64,000 nucleotides of DNA from Isosphaera sp. GTDB lineage: Bacteria > Planctomycetota > Planctomycetia > Gemmatales > Gemmataceae. Below, in pieces: positions 51,421 through 61,134 of the stretch (the stretch's first letter is position 1; every line of letters begins with the position of its first letter). Position numbers and translations under genes: made by a program. The notes under the pieces were generated by a model. That model was given only the letters and a program-made list of their open reading frames with translations, had not been told where the DNA came from and did no database searches. The stretch is taken from contig PNKH01000005.1 of the NCBI GenBank assembly GCA_013822345.1, forward strand, positions 1 through 64,000, in the 5' to 3' direction.

Positions 51421-54400
51421 TCAGTGCCCGCCGTGGCCGTGGTCCCCGAACAGCTTGCTCTTCGGGTCGCCGCGGGACCACACGTACGCGATCAGGTCCA
51501 GCACCTCCTCCCGGGTCAACTTGTCGAGCAGCCCCTTCGACATGATCGACGTGGTCAGCTTCTTCTTCCCGCCGGCGACCACCGCCCGGGTGTTGATCTC
51601 CAGCGGCTTCGCGCTCGCCAGCGGGTTCTCGATCACCCGCAGCACCCCGTCCTTCTCCTCCAGGATCATCCCCGTCACCACCTTCTCGCTGTCCAGCTCG
51701 ATCCGGTACATCGCGTACTTGTCCTCGATCCGCTTCGCCGGTTCGAGGATGTGGTCCACCACGTCGGTGGCCGACTTGAACACCTTCGGGTCGAGCTTCG
51801 TCAGGTCCGGCCCGAGCTCGTTCCCCTGCCCGCCGAACTTGTGGCACGCCACGCACGTCGCCACGGTGAACATCTGCCGGCCGTTCGCGAAGTTTCGCCC
51901 GCCCTTCGCCTCCACCTCCTGCACCGCCGCGGCCAGCTCCTCCAGCTTCCACTCCGTCCGCGGGCGGTTGAACTTCAGCAACTCGTCCTTCACCGGCAGC
52001 GGGGTCTTCGCCAGGTACGCCTGCGGGTCCTCCAGGTAGGCGTCGAGGTCGGCGACGACGTACAGGGCGCCGTGCATCCGCCGCCAGTGCCCCGGGTAGG
52101 TGCAGACGTACGGGTAGATCCCCGGCTCCTTCGGGGCGGTGAACTTCAACTGCTCCGCCTGCCGGGTCTGGAGCAGTTTGCTCTTCAAGAGCACCACCCC
52201 GGCCGGCATGTCCGGCACGTACTGCTTCGCGGCGGCGCCGGGTTGGGTCGCGAACTCCTCGGCCGCGGTGCCGACCTTCTCCATCATCCCCGGGGCGGTG
52301 ATGACGAAGTTGTGCGGCATGATGTCGGTGTTCTCGAACAGGAACTCGACCGGCTTCCCGGCCTGCACCGCCAGCCGCTCCTTGTCGTAGCTCATCTGGT
52401 CGAACAGGGTGCCGACGCGGATCACCCGCACCCCGATCTCGCCCAGCTCCTTCCGCGCCGCCCGGGCCTCGGCCGGCGGGAGGAGCCCGGCCAGGCCCTC
52501 GCCGAGCTGCATCATGTCGAGGGCGACCGGCGTCGTCCGCTCGGCCACCGGCAGCGACCGGACGTACTTCATCACGCCGTCGAGGAGCGGCTTCGCGTCT
52601 TCCTTGGGCCACTCCTTCGCCGGGATGCGGAGCAGCGCCTGCACGGCGGAGGCCCGGTCGGCGTCGTCGGCCAGGAACCTCGCCACCGCCTTGAACGCGT
52701 CGGCCTCCTGGCCGCGGACCCCGGTCAGGGCGAACATCGCCGCCTTCCGCACCACCCGCTCCGGCGACCCCGTCCCGACCTTGAACTCGGCCTTCTCCTT
52801 CGGCGTCGGGTTCTTCACCGCCTGGAACACGGTCCGCTTGTCCGCGTCGAGCACCCGCAGGGTGAAGTTGTTCAGCCGGGTCACCAGGTTCCCGTCCGTC
52901 CGGTTCCAGACGACGATCCGCTCGACCGGGACCTCGCGGCCGAGGTCCACCTCCCACCACGGGTCGTCGGTCCCCTCCTGGGTGTGCGTCTGCCCGCCGT
53001 CGGCGTAGGTGCCGCTCGTGTTCCCGTCGATGCCGCGCGAGGCGACCCCGCCGTGGGCCGTGCTGCTCTGCGACGCCTTGCCCTTCCGGGCGACGTTCGC
53101 CCCGTCGCTGAACACCTCCACCTCGGCCAGCGTCAGCGTCTTCTGCTTGCCGGGCAGCTCGACCCGGACGTACCGGCCGCTCACCCCCTTCCCGGCGGCG
53201 ACGGTCTTCGCCAGGTCCGGCGGCAGGCCGTCGAGGAGGGCCTTCACCTTCGGGTAGACGGCGGCCCGCGCCGCGGGGTCGCGGACCATCGGCACCGCCG
53301 CAACGAAGTCCTGCAGCGCCCCGACCGACTTCGTGGCCAGCGCCCACGCCGCGTCCACGTTCCCGTCGGCGGCGAGCAGGGCGACGTACCCGATCTGCCG
53401 CGTCGTCGCGGACTTCCCGGCGGTCGCCAGCTTCGAGAGGTCGCCGTGGGCCTTGGCCAACTCCGGCTGCGGCCGGGCGGTCAGGAGCCGGGCGAGGTCG
53501 AACGCCACACTCTCCTCCGTCGCGCTCGATTCGTCGTGCTGCCGGATCGCGGTCACCAGAACATCGAGTTCACCCTTCTTGTCCTGCTTGGCGAGGCCGG
53601 CGAGCGCCTCGCGGCGGAACTCGTCACGGACGCCCGGCCGGAACAGCAACTCCAGCAGCACGCCGGGGGTGCGGTCCATCTTCAGCAGGTCGTCGGTGGC
53701 GACCGACTTGAGGAAGTAGCGGGCGCCGGCCGGGGTCGTGAACTTGATCGGCCGCTTGTCCGCGATCGCCTTCTTGACGACCGGGTCGAGGGCCTTCATC
53801 GTCTCCCCGACGACGTGGTTGACGTACTGGTCGGCCGGCTTGTCCTGGGCGACGAACACGACCTCGGCCGCCTCCGGGACGGTGAAGTAGCTCGCCCCGC
53901 GGACCGCCTCCAGCCGGACCCGCGGGTGGTCGTCCGCGGCGGCCTGCTTCAGCAGTTCGAGGGCGTCGGGGACACGGTCCCGCCAGGCGACGAGCACCCG
54001 CACCGCCGCCGCCCGGGCGCGGAAGTCCGGTGACGCGAGCACCTGGTTGAGCAGTTCCGGGTTCGCGGCGTTGTGGTACTGGTGGACCCACAGGGCTTCG
54101 AGCTGGGCGTGGGCATCCGCCGGCTTCCCGGCCCACGTCTTGACGGCCGCGATCACCTCATCGGTCTTCCGACCGCCGAGCTCGACCTTCGCCCGGTAGC
54201 GGACCCGGTCCTCGGGGTGCTTCAGCAACTCCAGCAGCGCCGGGATCGGCTCCCCGGCAACCTTCGGCGGCTGCGACAGCTGCCGGCCGTCGTAGGTGAC
54301 GCGGTAGATGCGGCCCTTCGTTCGGTCCCGGTTCGGGTCGCGGAGGTTGTGCTGCATGTGGCCGATGATCGGGTTCTGCCAGTCGATGAAGTAGAGCGCC

Positions 54401-56529
54401 CCGTCCGGCCCGACCTTGCAGTCGACCGGGCGGAAGTTCGGGTCGCTCGATGACAACATCGGCTCCTGCTCCTGACCCGACAGGCTCGCCCCGGCGTCGT
54501 TCAGCTTGTACCGCAGGATGCCCTGGAACCCGATGCAGTTCGTCACGATCAGGTTCCCGTCCCACTCCGGCGGGAAGTGCTTGCTCGACAGGATCTCCAT
54601 CCCGCCGGACGGCCGGGTCCGCTGCTGGTACACCTGCGGCGGGCGGGCGTGCTTCTGGGGGAACGGCAGGAACCCGCTGAACAGCGGGGCGTGGTACGGC
54701 TGGGCGCCGGTCCCGTCGATGACGATGTCCTGGCCCCACCGGTCGAACACGTGCCCGTGCGGGTTCGCGAACCCGTAGGTGACGTACACGTCGAACTTCT
54801 GCGTCCGCGGCTCGTACCGGAACACGCCGCCGTTGGCGAGCCGCTTGCACGGCCCGTACGGGTCCTCGACCTGCGAGTGGTGGAACGTGCCCTCCTGGAA
54901 GTACAGGGCGCCGCCCGGGTCGAGGACGAAGCTGTTCGACGTGTGGTGGGTGTCGGCGGTGTCGAGGCCGTGGATGACGCGCTGCTGGACGTCCGCCTTA
55001 TCGTCCCCGTCGGTGTCCTTGAGGAACATCAGGTCCGGGGCCTGAGCGACGAGCACCCCGCCGTTGTAGAACTCGAACCCGGTCGGGTTCTGGAGGTTGT
55101 CGGCGAACACCTTCATGGTGTCGGCCTTGCCGTCGCCGTCCACGTCCTCGAAGATCAGGAGCTTGTCGTTGTACGGCTCGGTCGGCTTCCAGTGCGGGTA
55201 GGTCGGCCACGCGGCGACCCACAGCCGGCCCTTCGTGTCCCAGGCCATCTGCACCGGCTTGGCGAGCGCCGGCCACTTCTCCTCGCTGGCGAACAGGGTG
55301 ACCTTCAGGCCCTTGCCGATCGTCATGCTCTTGATCGCGTCCTCGCCGGACAGGAACAGGTGGGTGCCGTCCGGCCCCTTCCCGGGCTTGTTCGACACGA
55401 CCGGGACGAACTTCGGCAGGTTCGAGTCGTCCGGCTTCGCGTCCCGGCCCTTCGCCAGCTCCCAGACCACCTTGTCGCGGTTGCTGGTCATCACGTCGAG
55501 GACTTCCAGCTCCTTCTGGACGACCTCGTAGTTCGTCTGCCCGCCGGTGAACTTGAGCCACGCCCGCCCGCCGTAGGTCGAGAACCCGTCGGTCACCCGG
55601 TACCGCTGGAACCAGTGGAAGTTCTTGTCCGCGACGGCGGCCCGGATCTTCTTCCGGAGGTCGGAGTCGTCCACCGGGTTGGGCGGGCCGAGCAGGGCGT
55701 GCTCGACCGCCCGGGCGACGACCTTGTTCCCGTCGGCGGTGAAGTGGACGCCGTTGATGGTGAGCGGGGTCTTCGTCTCGGCGTAGGCGGCCTTCGTCGG
55801 GGTGAACAGGTCCACGGAGTAGACGCCGGTCGCCTTCGCCACGTCGGCGACCGCCCTGGCGTACAGTTCCAGGTTCTTGTTCCGCGCCTCGACCTCGGGG
55901 CCGGTCGGCAGGTTCGGCGACTTGTGGTCCTCGAACGCGGTCGGGGAGAACAGCACGACCCGCGGGGCGGACTTGCCGTTGTACTTCTGCCCGAGGGTGT
56001 GCTTCACCCAGGCGGTGAGGTCGTCCTTGAACTTGCCGACCCCGGCCTCGCCGGCCCACGACTCGTTGTACCCGAAGAAGGCGAAGATCACGTCCGCCTT
56101 GGTGTTCGTCTTCTCGAACCGGTTCGCCGGCACGACCTTCTTGTCGGCGATGTCGTTCGGCTTCGGGATCGGGGCGCTGCCGGCCAGCCACTGGTCGGGC
56201 GAGCCGAAGTCCGCGGACCGGAGCCGGAGCGTGACCTCGTCGCCGGAGAACCCGAGGTTGCGGAACGTGAGGTCGTGGTTCGGGAGGCGGGCGTGGAACC
56301 CGGTTTCGAGCCACCCGTCGTGCTGCATCCGCTCGGCCAGGGTGTTGCCGACGAGGCAGACGTGGTCGCCCTTCTCGAACTTGAAGGCGGGCGGGGCCGG
56401 GGGCTGGGCGGCGGCCGCCTCGGGCGAGCCGGGGGAGTAACGCTCCCCCGGGTAGTACCAGAGGCCGGCGACGAGGGCGGCGGGCACGAGCAGCAGGCCG
56501 GCGCGGGCCGGGGAACGACCGCCGGGCAT
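51421..56529 (-). CDS. Giant PVC-type heme/copper protein: SGNH + beta-propeller + HEAT + F5/8C + cupredoxin + cytochrome c
   Basis: Predicted 1702 residues and exported (hydrophobic N-terminus, GLLLVPAALVAGLW). An SGNH/GDSL-type hydrolase-like domain covers about 55-300 (HVCLVGNTLAERM; GVHFTADGNKVVARA). A PVC dehydrogenase-type propeller (DUF7133-like) covers about 390-770 (VQMAWDTKGRLWVA). HEAT-like helical repeats (about 770-1100) follow. An F5/8 type C domain lies near 1160-1290 (KASQSSTAHGGVASRGIDG). A cupredoxin with DIMPHNFVITAPG (near 1400) and CTYPGHWRRMH (near 1478) could bind type 1 copper. The C-terminus holds heme motif CVACH near 1558. It probably oxidises a polymer-derived substrate and passes electrons through its own copper and heme. 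Catalysis is unproven. The start ATG has GGAGAC upstream. Confidence 0.85.
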   Translation of the reverse strand: MPGGRSPARAGLLLVPAALVAGLWYYPGERYSPGSPEAAAAQPPAPPAFKFEKGDHVCLVGNTLAERMQHDGWLETGFHARLPNHDLTFRNLGFSGDEVTLRLRSADFGSPDQWLAGSAPIPKPNDIADKKVVPANRFEKTNTKADVIFAFFGYNESWAGEAGVGKFKDDLTAWVKHTLGQKYNGKSAPRVVLFSPTAFEDHKSPNLPTGPEVEARNKNLELYARAVADVAKATGVYSVDLFTPTKAAYAETKTPLTINGVHFTADGNKVVARAVEHALLGPPNPVDDSDLRKKIRAAVADKNFHWFQRYRVTDGFSTYGGRAWLKFTGGQTNYEVVQKELEVLDVMTSNRDKVVWELAKGRDAKPDDSNLPKFVPVVSNKPGKGPDGTHLFLSGEDAIKSMTIGKGLKVTLFASEEKWPALAKPVQMAWDTKGRLWVAAWPTYPHWKPTEPYNDKLLIFEDVDGDGKADTMKVFADNLQNPTGFEFYNGGVLVAQAPDLMFLKDTDGDDKADVQQRVIHGLDTADTHHTSNSFVLDPGGALYFQEGTFHHSQVEDPYGPCKRLANGGVFRYEPRTQKFDVYVTYGFANPHGHVFDRWGQDIVIDGTGAQPYHAPLFSGFLPFPQKHARPPQVYQQRTRPSGGMEILSSKHFPPEWDGNLIVTNCIGFQGILRYKLNDAGASLSGQEQEPMLSSSDPNFRPVDCKVGPDGALYFIDWQNPIIGHMQHNLRDPNRDRTKGRIYRVTYDGRQLSQPPKVAGEPIPALLELLKHPEDRVRYRAKVELGGRKTDEVIAAVKTWAGKPADAHAQLEALWVHQYHNAANPELLNQVLASPDFRARAAAVRVLVAWRDRVPDALELLKQAAADDHPRVRLEAVRGASYFTVPEAAEVVFVAQDKPADQYVNHVVGETMKALDPVVKKAIADKRPIKFTTPAGARYFLKSVATDDLLKMDRTPGVLLELLFRPGVRDEFRREALAGLAKQDKKGELDVLVTAIRQHDESSATEESVAFDLARLLTARPQPELAKAHGDLSKLATAGKSATTRQIGYVALLAADGNVDAAWALATKSVGALQDFVAAVPMVRDPAARAAVYPKVKALLDGLPPDLAKTVAAGKGVSGRYVRVELPGKQKTLTLAEVEVFSDGANVARKGKASQSSTAHGGVASRGIDGNTSGTYADGGQTHTQEGTDDPWWEVDLGREVPVERIVVWNRTDGNLVTRLNNFTLRVLDADKRTVFQAVKNPTPKEKAEFKVGTGSPERVVRKAAMFALTGVRGQEADAFKAVARFLADDADRASAVQALLRIPAKEWPKEDAKPLLDGVMKYVRSLPVAERTTPVALDMMQLGEGLAGLLPPAEARAARKELGEIGVRVIRVGTLFDQMSYDKERLAVQAGKPVEFLFENTDIMPHNFVITAPGMMEKVGTAAEEFATQPGAAAKQYVPDMPAGVVLLKSKLLQTRQAEQLKFTAPKEPGIYPYVCTYPGHWRRMHGALYVVADLDAYLEDPQAYLAKTPLPVKDELLKFNRPRTEWKLEELAAAVQEVEAKGGRNFANGRQMFTVATCVACHKFGGQGNELGPDLTKLDPKVFKSATDVVDHILEPAKRIEDKYAMYRIELDSEKVVTGMILEEKDGVLRVIENPLASAKPLEINTRAVVAGGKKKLTTSIMSKGLLDKLTREEVLDLIAYVWSRGDPKSKLFGDHGHGGH

Positions 56530-56611
56530 GGAGAGTCTCCGGGAAGCGAGCGGGAGGCGGGTGGGTAGGTATGTTATACCCGGGCGGCCGGGCGGGGGGA
56601 ACGGGGCGGGG

Positions 56612-57136
56612 TCAGCGGAAGTCTTCCGGCCGGACGGCGGCCCGGCGGGCCTGGTACGCGGCCAGCGCCCGGTTGTACGCCTCCGCCTTGCGGACGCAGT
56701 ACACCCCGAAGACGACGGTGCCGATCGTGATCGCGACCCCGACGACCGGGAACAGCACCCCGGCGACCGCGAACGGCCCGAAGTCGGGCGCCCCGCCGGT
56801 GATCGACACCGCCATCACCGTCCAGAAGACGCCGAAGACCCCGCCGAACACCGCGACGCTGTACCCCATCCCGGTCGTCGGGACGTGCCGCCGGCCGTAC
56901 TTGTCGGCCACCATGTACTGTTCCTTCTCGATCTCCCACTCCCGGTCGATCCGGGCGAGTTCGTTCTGGTACCGCACCTCGGCGAGCTGCGCCCCCAGGT
57001 TCGCGGCCACCGGGTCCGGGCCGGCCGTCCGCCCGCCGGCGAGCAGGGCGGCCTTCGCCTGGTCGAACTCCCGGTCCGTCAGCGCCCCGGTCCGGCGCAG
57101 CTCCTCCAGCTTGACGAGGTCGTCGGCGAGGCTCAC
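56612..57136 (-). CDS. SHOCT-domain membrane protein
   Basis: Predicted 174 residues. The GTG start overlaps the CobW stop as GTGA, so translation is probably coupled. The SHOCT motif (DDLVKLEELRRTGALTDREF) spans residues 4-23, and two hydrophobic segments lie near 90-112 and 120-145 (VGVAITIGTVVFGVYCV). SHOCT domains occur in many short membrane proteins and seem to mediate assembly; the function here is unknown. Confidence 0.72.
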   Translation of the reverse strand: MSLADDLVKLEELRRTGALTDREFDQAKAALLAGGRTAGPDPVAANLGAQLAEVRYQNELARIDREWEIEKEQYMVADKYGRRHVPTTGMGYSVAVFGGVFGVFWTVMAVSITGGAPDFGPFAVAGVLFPVVGVAITIGTVVFGVYCVRKAEAYNRALAAYQARRAAVRPEDFR

Positions 57137-58194
57137 GGGCGGGCTCCGGGGGTGACCAGGCAGGCGAGCAGGTCGCGCTCGAACGCGGCCCAGTCGAGGG
57201 CGTCGGAGAACAGCTCCAGCCGGCTGTCGCGGCGGTACGCGGTCGGGGCGACGGTCACCGCGGCGCCGGCCCGGTTCACCGCCGCCCACTCGCCCCCGAG
57301 GTTGAACACCCCCTTCAGCCGGGTGACGCCCGGGGTGCCGCCGAGCAGGGCGAGCAGCTTCCCCTCGTCGAACACGTCGGCTGGGTCGAACACCCAGCCG
57401 CAGCACGCCGGCCGGACCCCCGGCGGCGACGGGTAGCGCTGTGGCGAGCGGGGGGCGTGAGCCCCCTGATGGCGTGTCTGCGGCGAGCGGGGGGCGTGAG
57501 CCCCCTGATACGACACGGCATCAGGGGGCTCACGCCCCCCGCTCGCCGGCTCGTGGTGCCCGTGCGCCTCCGGGTACAGCGGCAGCCGCTCGTCGGACGC
57601 GGCGAGGTCGAGCCACGCCGGGTCGAGCCGGCCGTGCGTGGTGCCGGCGACCAACAGCTTCGGCGGGAACAGGCCGTCGGCCCACCGCCGGAAGTCGGCG
57701 ACGAGTTCCGGGGTGGCGGTGTCCAGCTTGTTCATCACCACCACGTCGGCGAGCTGGATCTGGTCCACGAACACGGGGTTCTGCCGCATCTCAGGCTTCG
57801 CAAAATCCGCCGGGTCGACGAGGCCGAGGGTCGCCCGCACCTCCAGCCGGCCGGCGTAGTCGCGGCGGAGGGTGTCCAGCAGGCGCGCGGGGTGGCCCAG
57901 GCCCGTCGTCTCGATGATGAGGCGTTCCGGCTTCGCGTCCAACAGCAAGAAGTGGAGGGCGACGCCGAGGTACGGGGCGCTCGCGCAGCAGACGCACCCG
58001 CCGCCGACCTCGCGGACGGTCACCCCGTCCGGCCCGGCCCCCTCGATCAGCGCCCCGTCGATCGACACGTCCCCGTACTCGTTCACCAGAACCGCCCACG
58101 GCGCCCCGGGCGGCTTCCGCCGCAGCAGGCCGATGACCGCGGTCGTCTTCCCGACGCCGAGGAACCCGGTGACCAGGTTGACGGGGATGGTCAT
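57133..58194 (-). CDS. CobW-family G3E GTPase carrying an in-frame repeat insertion
   Basis: Predicted 353 residues. P-loop GFLGVGKTT at 10-18, metal-binding GGGCVCCA near 63-70 (CxCC), ETTGLGHP near 95 and NKLD near 155 identify a CobW/YjiA-type metallochaperone GTPase. Such proteins insert or traffic metals such as zinc or cobalt. Residues about 216-254 are encoded by three copies of a 28-bp repeat unit (two inverted to one another). The insertion falls between the GTPase and C-terminal domains, and the frame continues into a typical CobW_C sequence (RLKGVFNLGGEWAAVN). The interruption may be tolerated as a loop, or the protein could be impaired. Confidence 0.85.
   Translation of the reverse strand: MTIPVNLVTGFLGVGKTTAVIGLLRRKPPGAPWAVLVNEYGDVSIDGALIEGAGPDGVTVREVGGGCVCCASAPYLGVALHFLLLDAKPERLIIETTGLGHPARLLDTLRRDYAGRLEVRATLGLVDPADFAKPEMRQNPVFVDQIQLADVVVMNKLDTATPELVADFRRWADGLFPPKLLVAGTTHGRLDPAWLDLAASDERLPLYPEAHGHHEPASGGREPPDAVSYQGAHAPRSPQTRHQGAHAPRSPQRYPSPPGVRPACCGWVFDPADVFDEGKLLALLGGTPGVTRLKGVFNLGGEWAAVNRAGAAVTVAPTAYRRDSRLELFSDALDWAAFERDLLACLVTPGARP
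57433..57547. repeat. Family J repeat: three 28-bp units inside the CobW gene
   Basis: Units at 57433-57460 and 57482-57509 are identical direct copies; 57520-57547 is an inverted copy. Each unit (GGCGAGCGGGGGGCGTGAGC...) itself contains a GGGGGC/GCCCCC hairpin. Unit spacers are 21 and 10 bases. The total length keeps the CobW frame open. Confidence 0.88.
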
Positions 58195-58284
58195 GCGACG
58201 GTATTCTACCCCTCGTCGGGGAAAAACGCGTATTCGGACCGCCCGGAGGCGCCTCACCCCGGGTGGAACGACCGACGGTGCCCC

Positions 58285-60041
58285 ATGACCCCCGCGATCC
58301 GCGACTACCTCCGCGCCGCCGGCGGCGACGCCGCCGGGCCGGCCGACGCCGACCTCCTCGCCCGGTTCGCCGCCGGGCGGGACGAGACCGCGTTCGAACT
58401 GCTGGTGTGGCGGCACGCGGGCCTCGTCCAGCGCGTCTGCCGCTCGGTGCTCCGCGACTATCACGCGGCCGAGGACGCGTTTCTGGTGCTCGCCCGCAAG
58501 GCCCACACGTTCGCCGGCCGCGGGCCGGTGGTCGGGTGGCGTACCGGGTCGCCCGGCGGGTCGCGGTCCGGCTGGCGAGGCAGCGGGCCCGACGGCCCGC
58601 GAACTCCGCCGACCTCGACCGCGTCCCCGCCGTGGTCGTGGACCGGCCGGCGGCGGACGAGGCGGCGGCCGTGTGGGCGGAGGTGGACCGACTGCCGGAG
58701 CGGTACCGGGTGCCGGTGCTTCTCTGCTTCTTCGAGGGGCTGACGCACGCCGAGGCGGCGCGGCGGACCGGGTGGCCGGTCGGGACCGTCGCCGGCCGGC
58801 TCGCCCGGGCCAAGGACCTGCTCGCCCGCCGCCTCACCCCGAAGGGAATGGGCGTGGCCGGGGCGGCCCTCGGGGCGCCGGCCGGCCGCTTCGTCGGCGG
58901 CACCGCCCGGGCCGCCGTCGCGTTCGCCGCCCGCCTGCCGGTCGTTCCCGGTGTCGACCCGTCCGTCGCCCGCCTCCCAGAGGGAGCTCTGGCCATGACC
59001 GCCGTCCCGATGAAGCTCGCCACCGCGGCCGTGCTCGCGTGCGCCGCCACCGCCGGGGTGTGGGCGCTCTCCCCCGCCGGCCCGGGGGAGCCGCAGCCGG
59101 CCGCCCGGCCCGCCCCGGCCCCGGTCCCGCCGGCCCAACCCGCCGACGGGGAGCGGGTGGCCGACGGTGCCCAGCGGGTACAGAGCATAAAGAACTTGAG
59201 GCTCCTCATCCTCGCCATGCTCAGCTACCACGACACCAAAATGCACCTCCCCCGCGACGTCGTGGACGTGAAGGGAAAGGCCCTCCTGAGCTGGCGGGTC
59301 GCGGTCCTGCCGTACCTGGAGGAGGAGAAGCTGTACAAGCAGTTCAAGCTCGACGAGCCGTGGGACTCGGAGCACAACAAGAAGCTGCTGGCGAAGATGC
59401 CGGACGTGTTCCGGGTCGGGTTCGAGCCGAAGGATTCGGTGAAGACGTACTACCAGGGGTTCGCCGGGAAGGGGGCGGCGTTCGAGCCCGGGGCGAGGCT
59501 CATGGGAGTCGACGTCACCGACGGCACGTCAAACACGATCGGCATTGTCGAGGCCGGCCCGCCGGTCGAGTGGACGAAGCCGGCCGACCTCCCGTTCGAC
59601 CCGAACAAGCCGTTCCCGAAGCTCGCCCGGCCGTTCAAGAACACCCTCATGGTGGGCATGCTCGACGGGTCCGCGCTCGCCCTGGACCCGGACCTCGACG
59701 CTGACGTCTTGAAGAACCTCGTCGGCCGGGCCGACGGGCTGGTGACCCCGGAGCGGAAAAAGCTGGAGGCGAAGTTCGCGCTCTCCAACGAGGACGTGAA
59801 AATGGCCCGCGACCTGCTCGCCATGAGCGAGAAGGCAGCCGGGAGGATCGCCGCCGAGCTCCGCGAGCAGCAGAAGCTGGTCGCGGAGCTGGAGAAGCGG
59901 GTGGGCGGGGACAACCCGCTCCGGGCGCTAGACTTCGCCCGGCTCGCGAACGACGTAATCGTCCTCGAGGGAGTCCTGCAAGACCTCCAGAAGCAGACCG
60001 AGGGCCTGCGGGAGCTGGCCGAGGCGGCGGGGAAGAAGTGA
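58285..60041 (+). pseudogene. ECF sigma factor fused to a DUF1559-like domain, with a frameshift in region 2
   Basis: The ATG starts a typical sigma N-terminus (MTPAIRDYLRAAG; RHAGLVQRVCRSVLRDYHA; AEDAFLVLARKAHTFAG). At about 58540 the frame shifts: GPVVGW continues correctly only in another frame as YRVARRVAVRLARQRARR. One base appears missing from an expected TGGCTGTACCGG. After the shift, region 4 is intact (YRVPVLLCFFEGLTHAEAAR; GTVAGRLARAKDLLARR). A hydrophobic segment near 59015-59075 and a DUF1559-like domain (YLEEEKLYKQFKLDEPWDS; VTDGTSNTIGIVEAG) follow. It is similar in design to the fusion at the window's left end. This is either a sequencing error or a disabled sigma factor. A helical C-terminus closes it. 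Confidence 0.75.
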
Positions 60042-60057
60042 CCGCGGGGGCGGTCGC
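60038..60057 (+). terminator. Short hairpin after the sigma-DUF1559 gene
   Basis: An 8-bp stem (60038-60045 with 60050-60057, one G-T pair) and 4-base loop overlaps the stop codon. A weak terminator candidate without a T-run. Confidence 0.35.
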
Positions 60058-60193
60058 TCGCGAAACCTGGTCCAAGAACGTTGCGGGCCGTCTCACTTCC
60101 GGTTAATCTTTGGGCGGCCCGCCGGACTCGCACCGGCGCCCGCCCGGGCGCCGCCCCCGGCCCGGCCCCCACTCACCCGCCGGAGGCGTCCCC

Positions 60194-61123
60194 GTGACGA
60201 CCCGCCCGCCCGCGTCCCGCCGCGCGTTCACCCTGATCGAGCTGCTCGTCGTCGTCGCCATCATCATGGTCCTGGTCGCCCTGCTCATGCCCGGCGTCCA
60301 GAAGGTGCGCGAGGCGGCCGCCCGGGCCTCCTGCGCCAACAACCTGAAGCAGATCGGCCTCGGGTTCGCGCACCACGCCCACCTCCGGCTCGACTACCCG
60401 ACCGCCGGGTCCGGCCCGTGGGCGACCCGGTCCCGCCACCCGGGCGGGGCGCCGAAGACCGGCGCCCAGCAGAACTGGGGGTGGGCGTACCAGATCCTCC
60501 CGTACGTCGAGCAGGACACCGTCTGGCGGAGCCCGAGCGACGACGAGGTGAAGCGGGCGGCCGTCGCCATCTACTTCTGCCCGAGCCGGCGGAAGCCGAT
60601 GGTGGTGACCAGCACGAAGTGGGGCACCCGGGCGATGATGGACTACGCCGGGAACGGCGGGACGGACGGGGTCCCGCCGGCGGCCGACAACGGGGAGAAC
60701 GGGCTGTTGGTCCGGAACAGCCTGGGCCGGACGATCCGGCCGCACGACACGGACCGGCAGCGGGGCATCCCGGACGGGACCTCGAACACCCTGCTGGTGT
60801 CGGAGAAGCAGTTGAACACGGCGATGTTCGGCCCGGACCAGTGGAACGACGACGAGGGGTGGACGGCCGGGTACGACCAGGACACGGTCTGCTGGGCGCT
60901 GCAGCCGCCGGTCCGGGACGAGCGGTACCGGGCCGAGTACGCGAACCAGGGCGGGCAATTCGGGGCGTCGCACCCCGGCAACTTCAACGCCCTGTTCGCC
61001 GACGGGTCGGTCCGGCGCATCCGGTACGACATCCAGTCGAACAACAGCCCGACCAACCCGGGGGTGTGGCAGCGCCTCTGCCGCCGAGAGGACGGCCAGG
61101 TGGTCACCGAGGGCGACCTCTGA
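60194..61123 (+). CDS. DUF1559 protein with prepilin-type N-terminus
   Basis: Predicted 309 residues from a GTG with GGAGG 7 bases upstream. Prepilin cleavage/methylation signature RRAFTLIELLVVVAIIMVL lies at residues 9-27. DUF1559 follows, with CANNLKQIGLGFAHHAH near 50 and the C-terminal H-X9-DG form HPGNFNALFADGSV near 268. Such proteins are greatly expanded in planctomycetes and are probably exported by a type II/IV-like system to the cell surface. The role is unknown. It sits directly after the sigma-DUF1559 fusion, so two DUF1559 proteins are neighbours. Confidence 0.9.
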   Translation: MTTRPPASRRAFTLIELLVVVAIIMVLVALLMPGVQKVREAAARASCANNLKQIGLGFAHHAHLRLDYPTAGSGPWATRSRHPGGAPKTGAQQNWGWAYQILPYVEQDTVWRSPSDDEVKRAAVAIYFCPSRRKPMVVTSTKWGTRAMMDYAGNGGTDGVPPAADNGENGLLVRNSLGRTIRPHDTDRQRGIPDGTSNTLLVSEKQLNTAMFGPDQWNDDEGWTAGYDQDTVCWALQPPVRDERYRAEYANQGGQFGASHPGNFNALFADGSVRRIRYDIQSNNSPTNPGVWQRLCRREDGQVVTEGDL

Positions 61124-61134
61124 CCGGCCGGCCG

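Noticed and set aside
57433-57547. Three 28-bp repeats resembling a miniature CRISPR array
   Set aside because: Units occur in both orientations, spacers are 21 and 10 bases, no cas genes are present, and the units lie inside a reading frame.
58195-58208. TAGAAT 8 bases before the CobW start, suggesting leaderless transcription
   Set aside because: No -35 hexamer is found at 16-18 bases upstream, and a single AT-rich hexamer is weak evidence.
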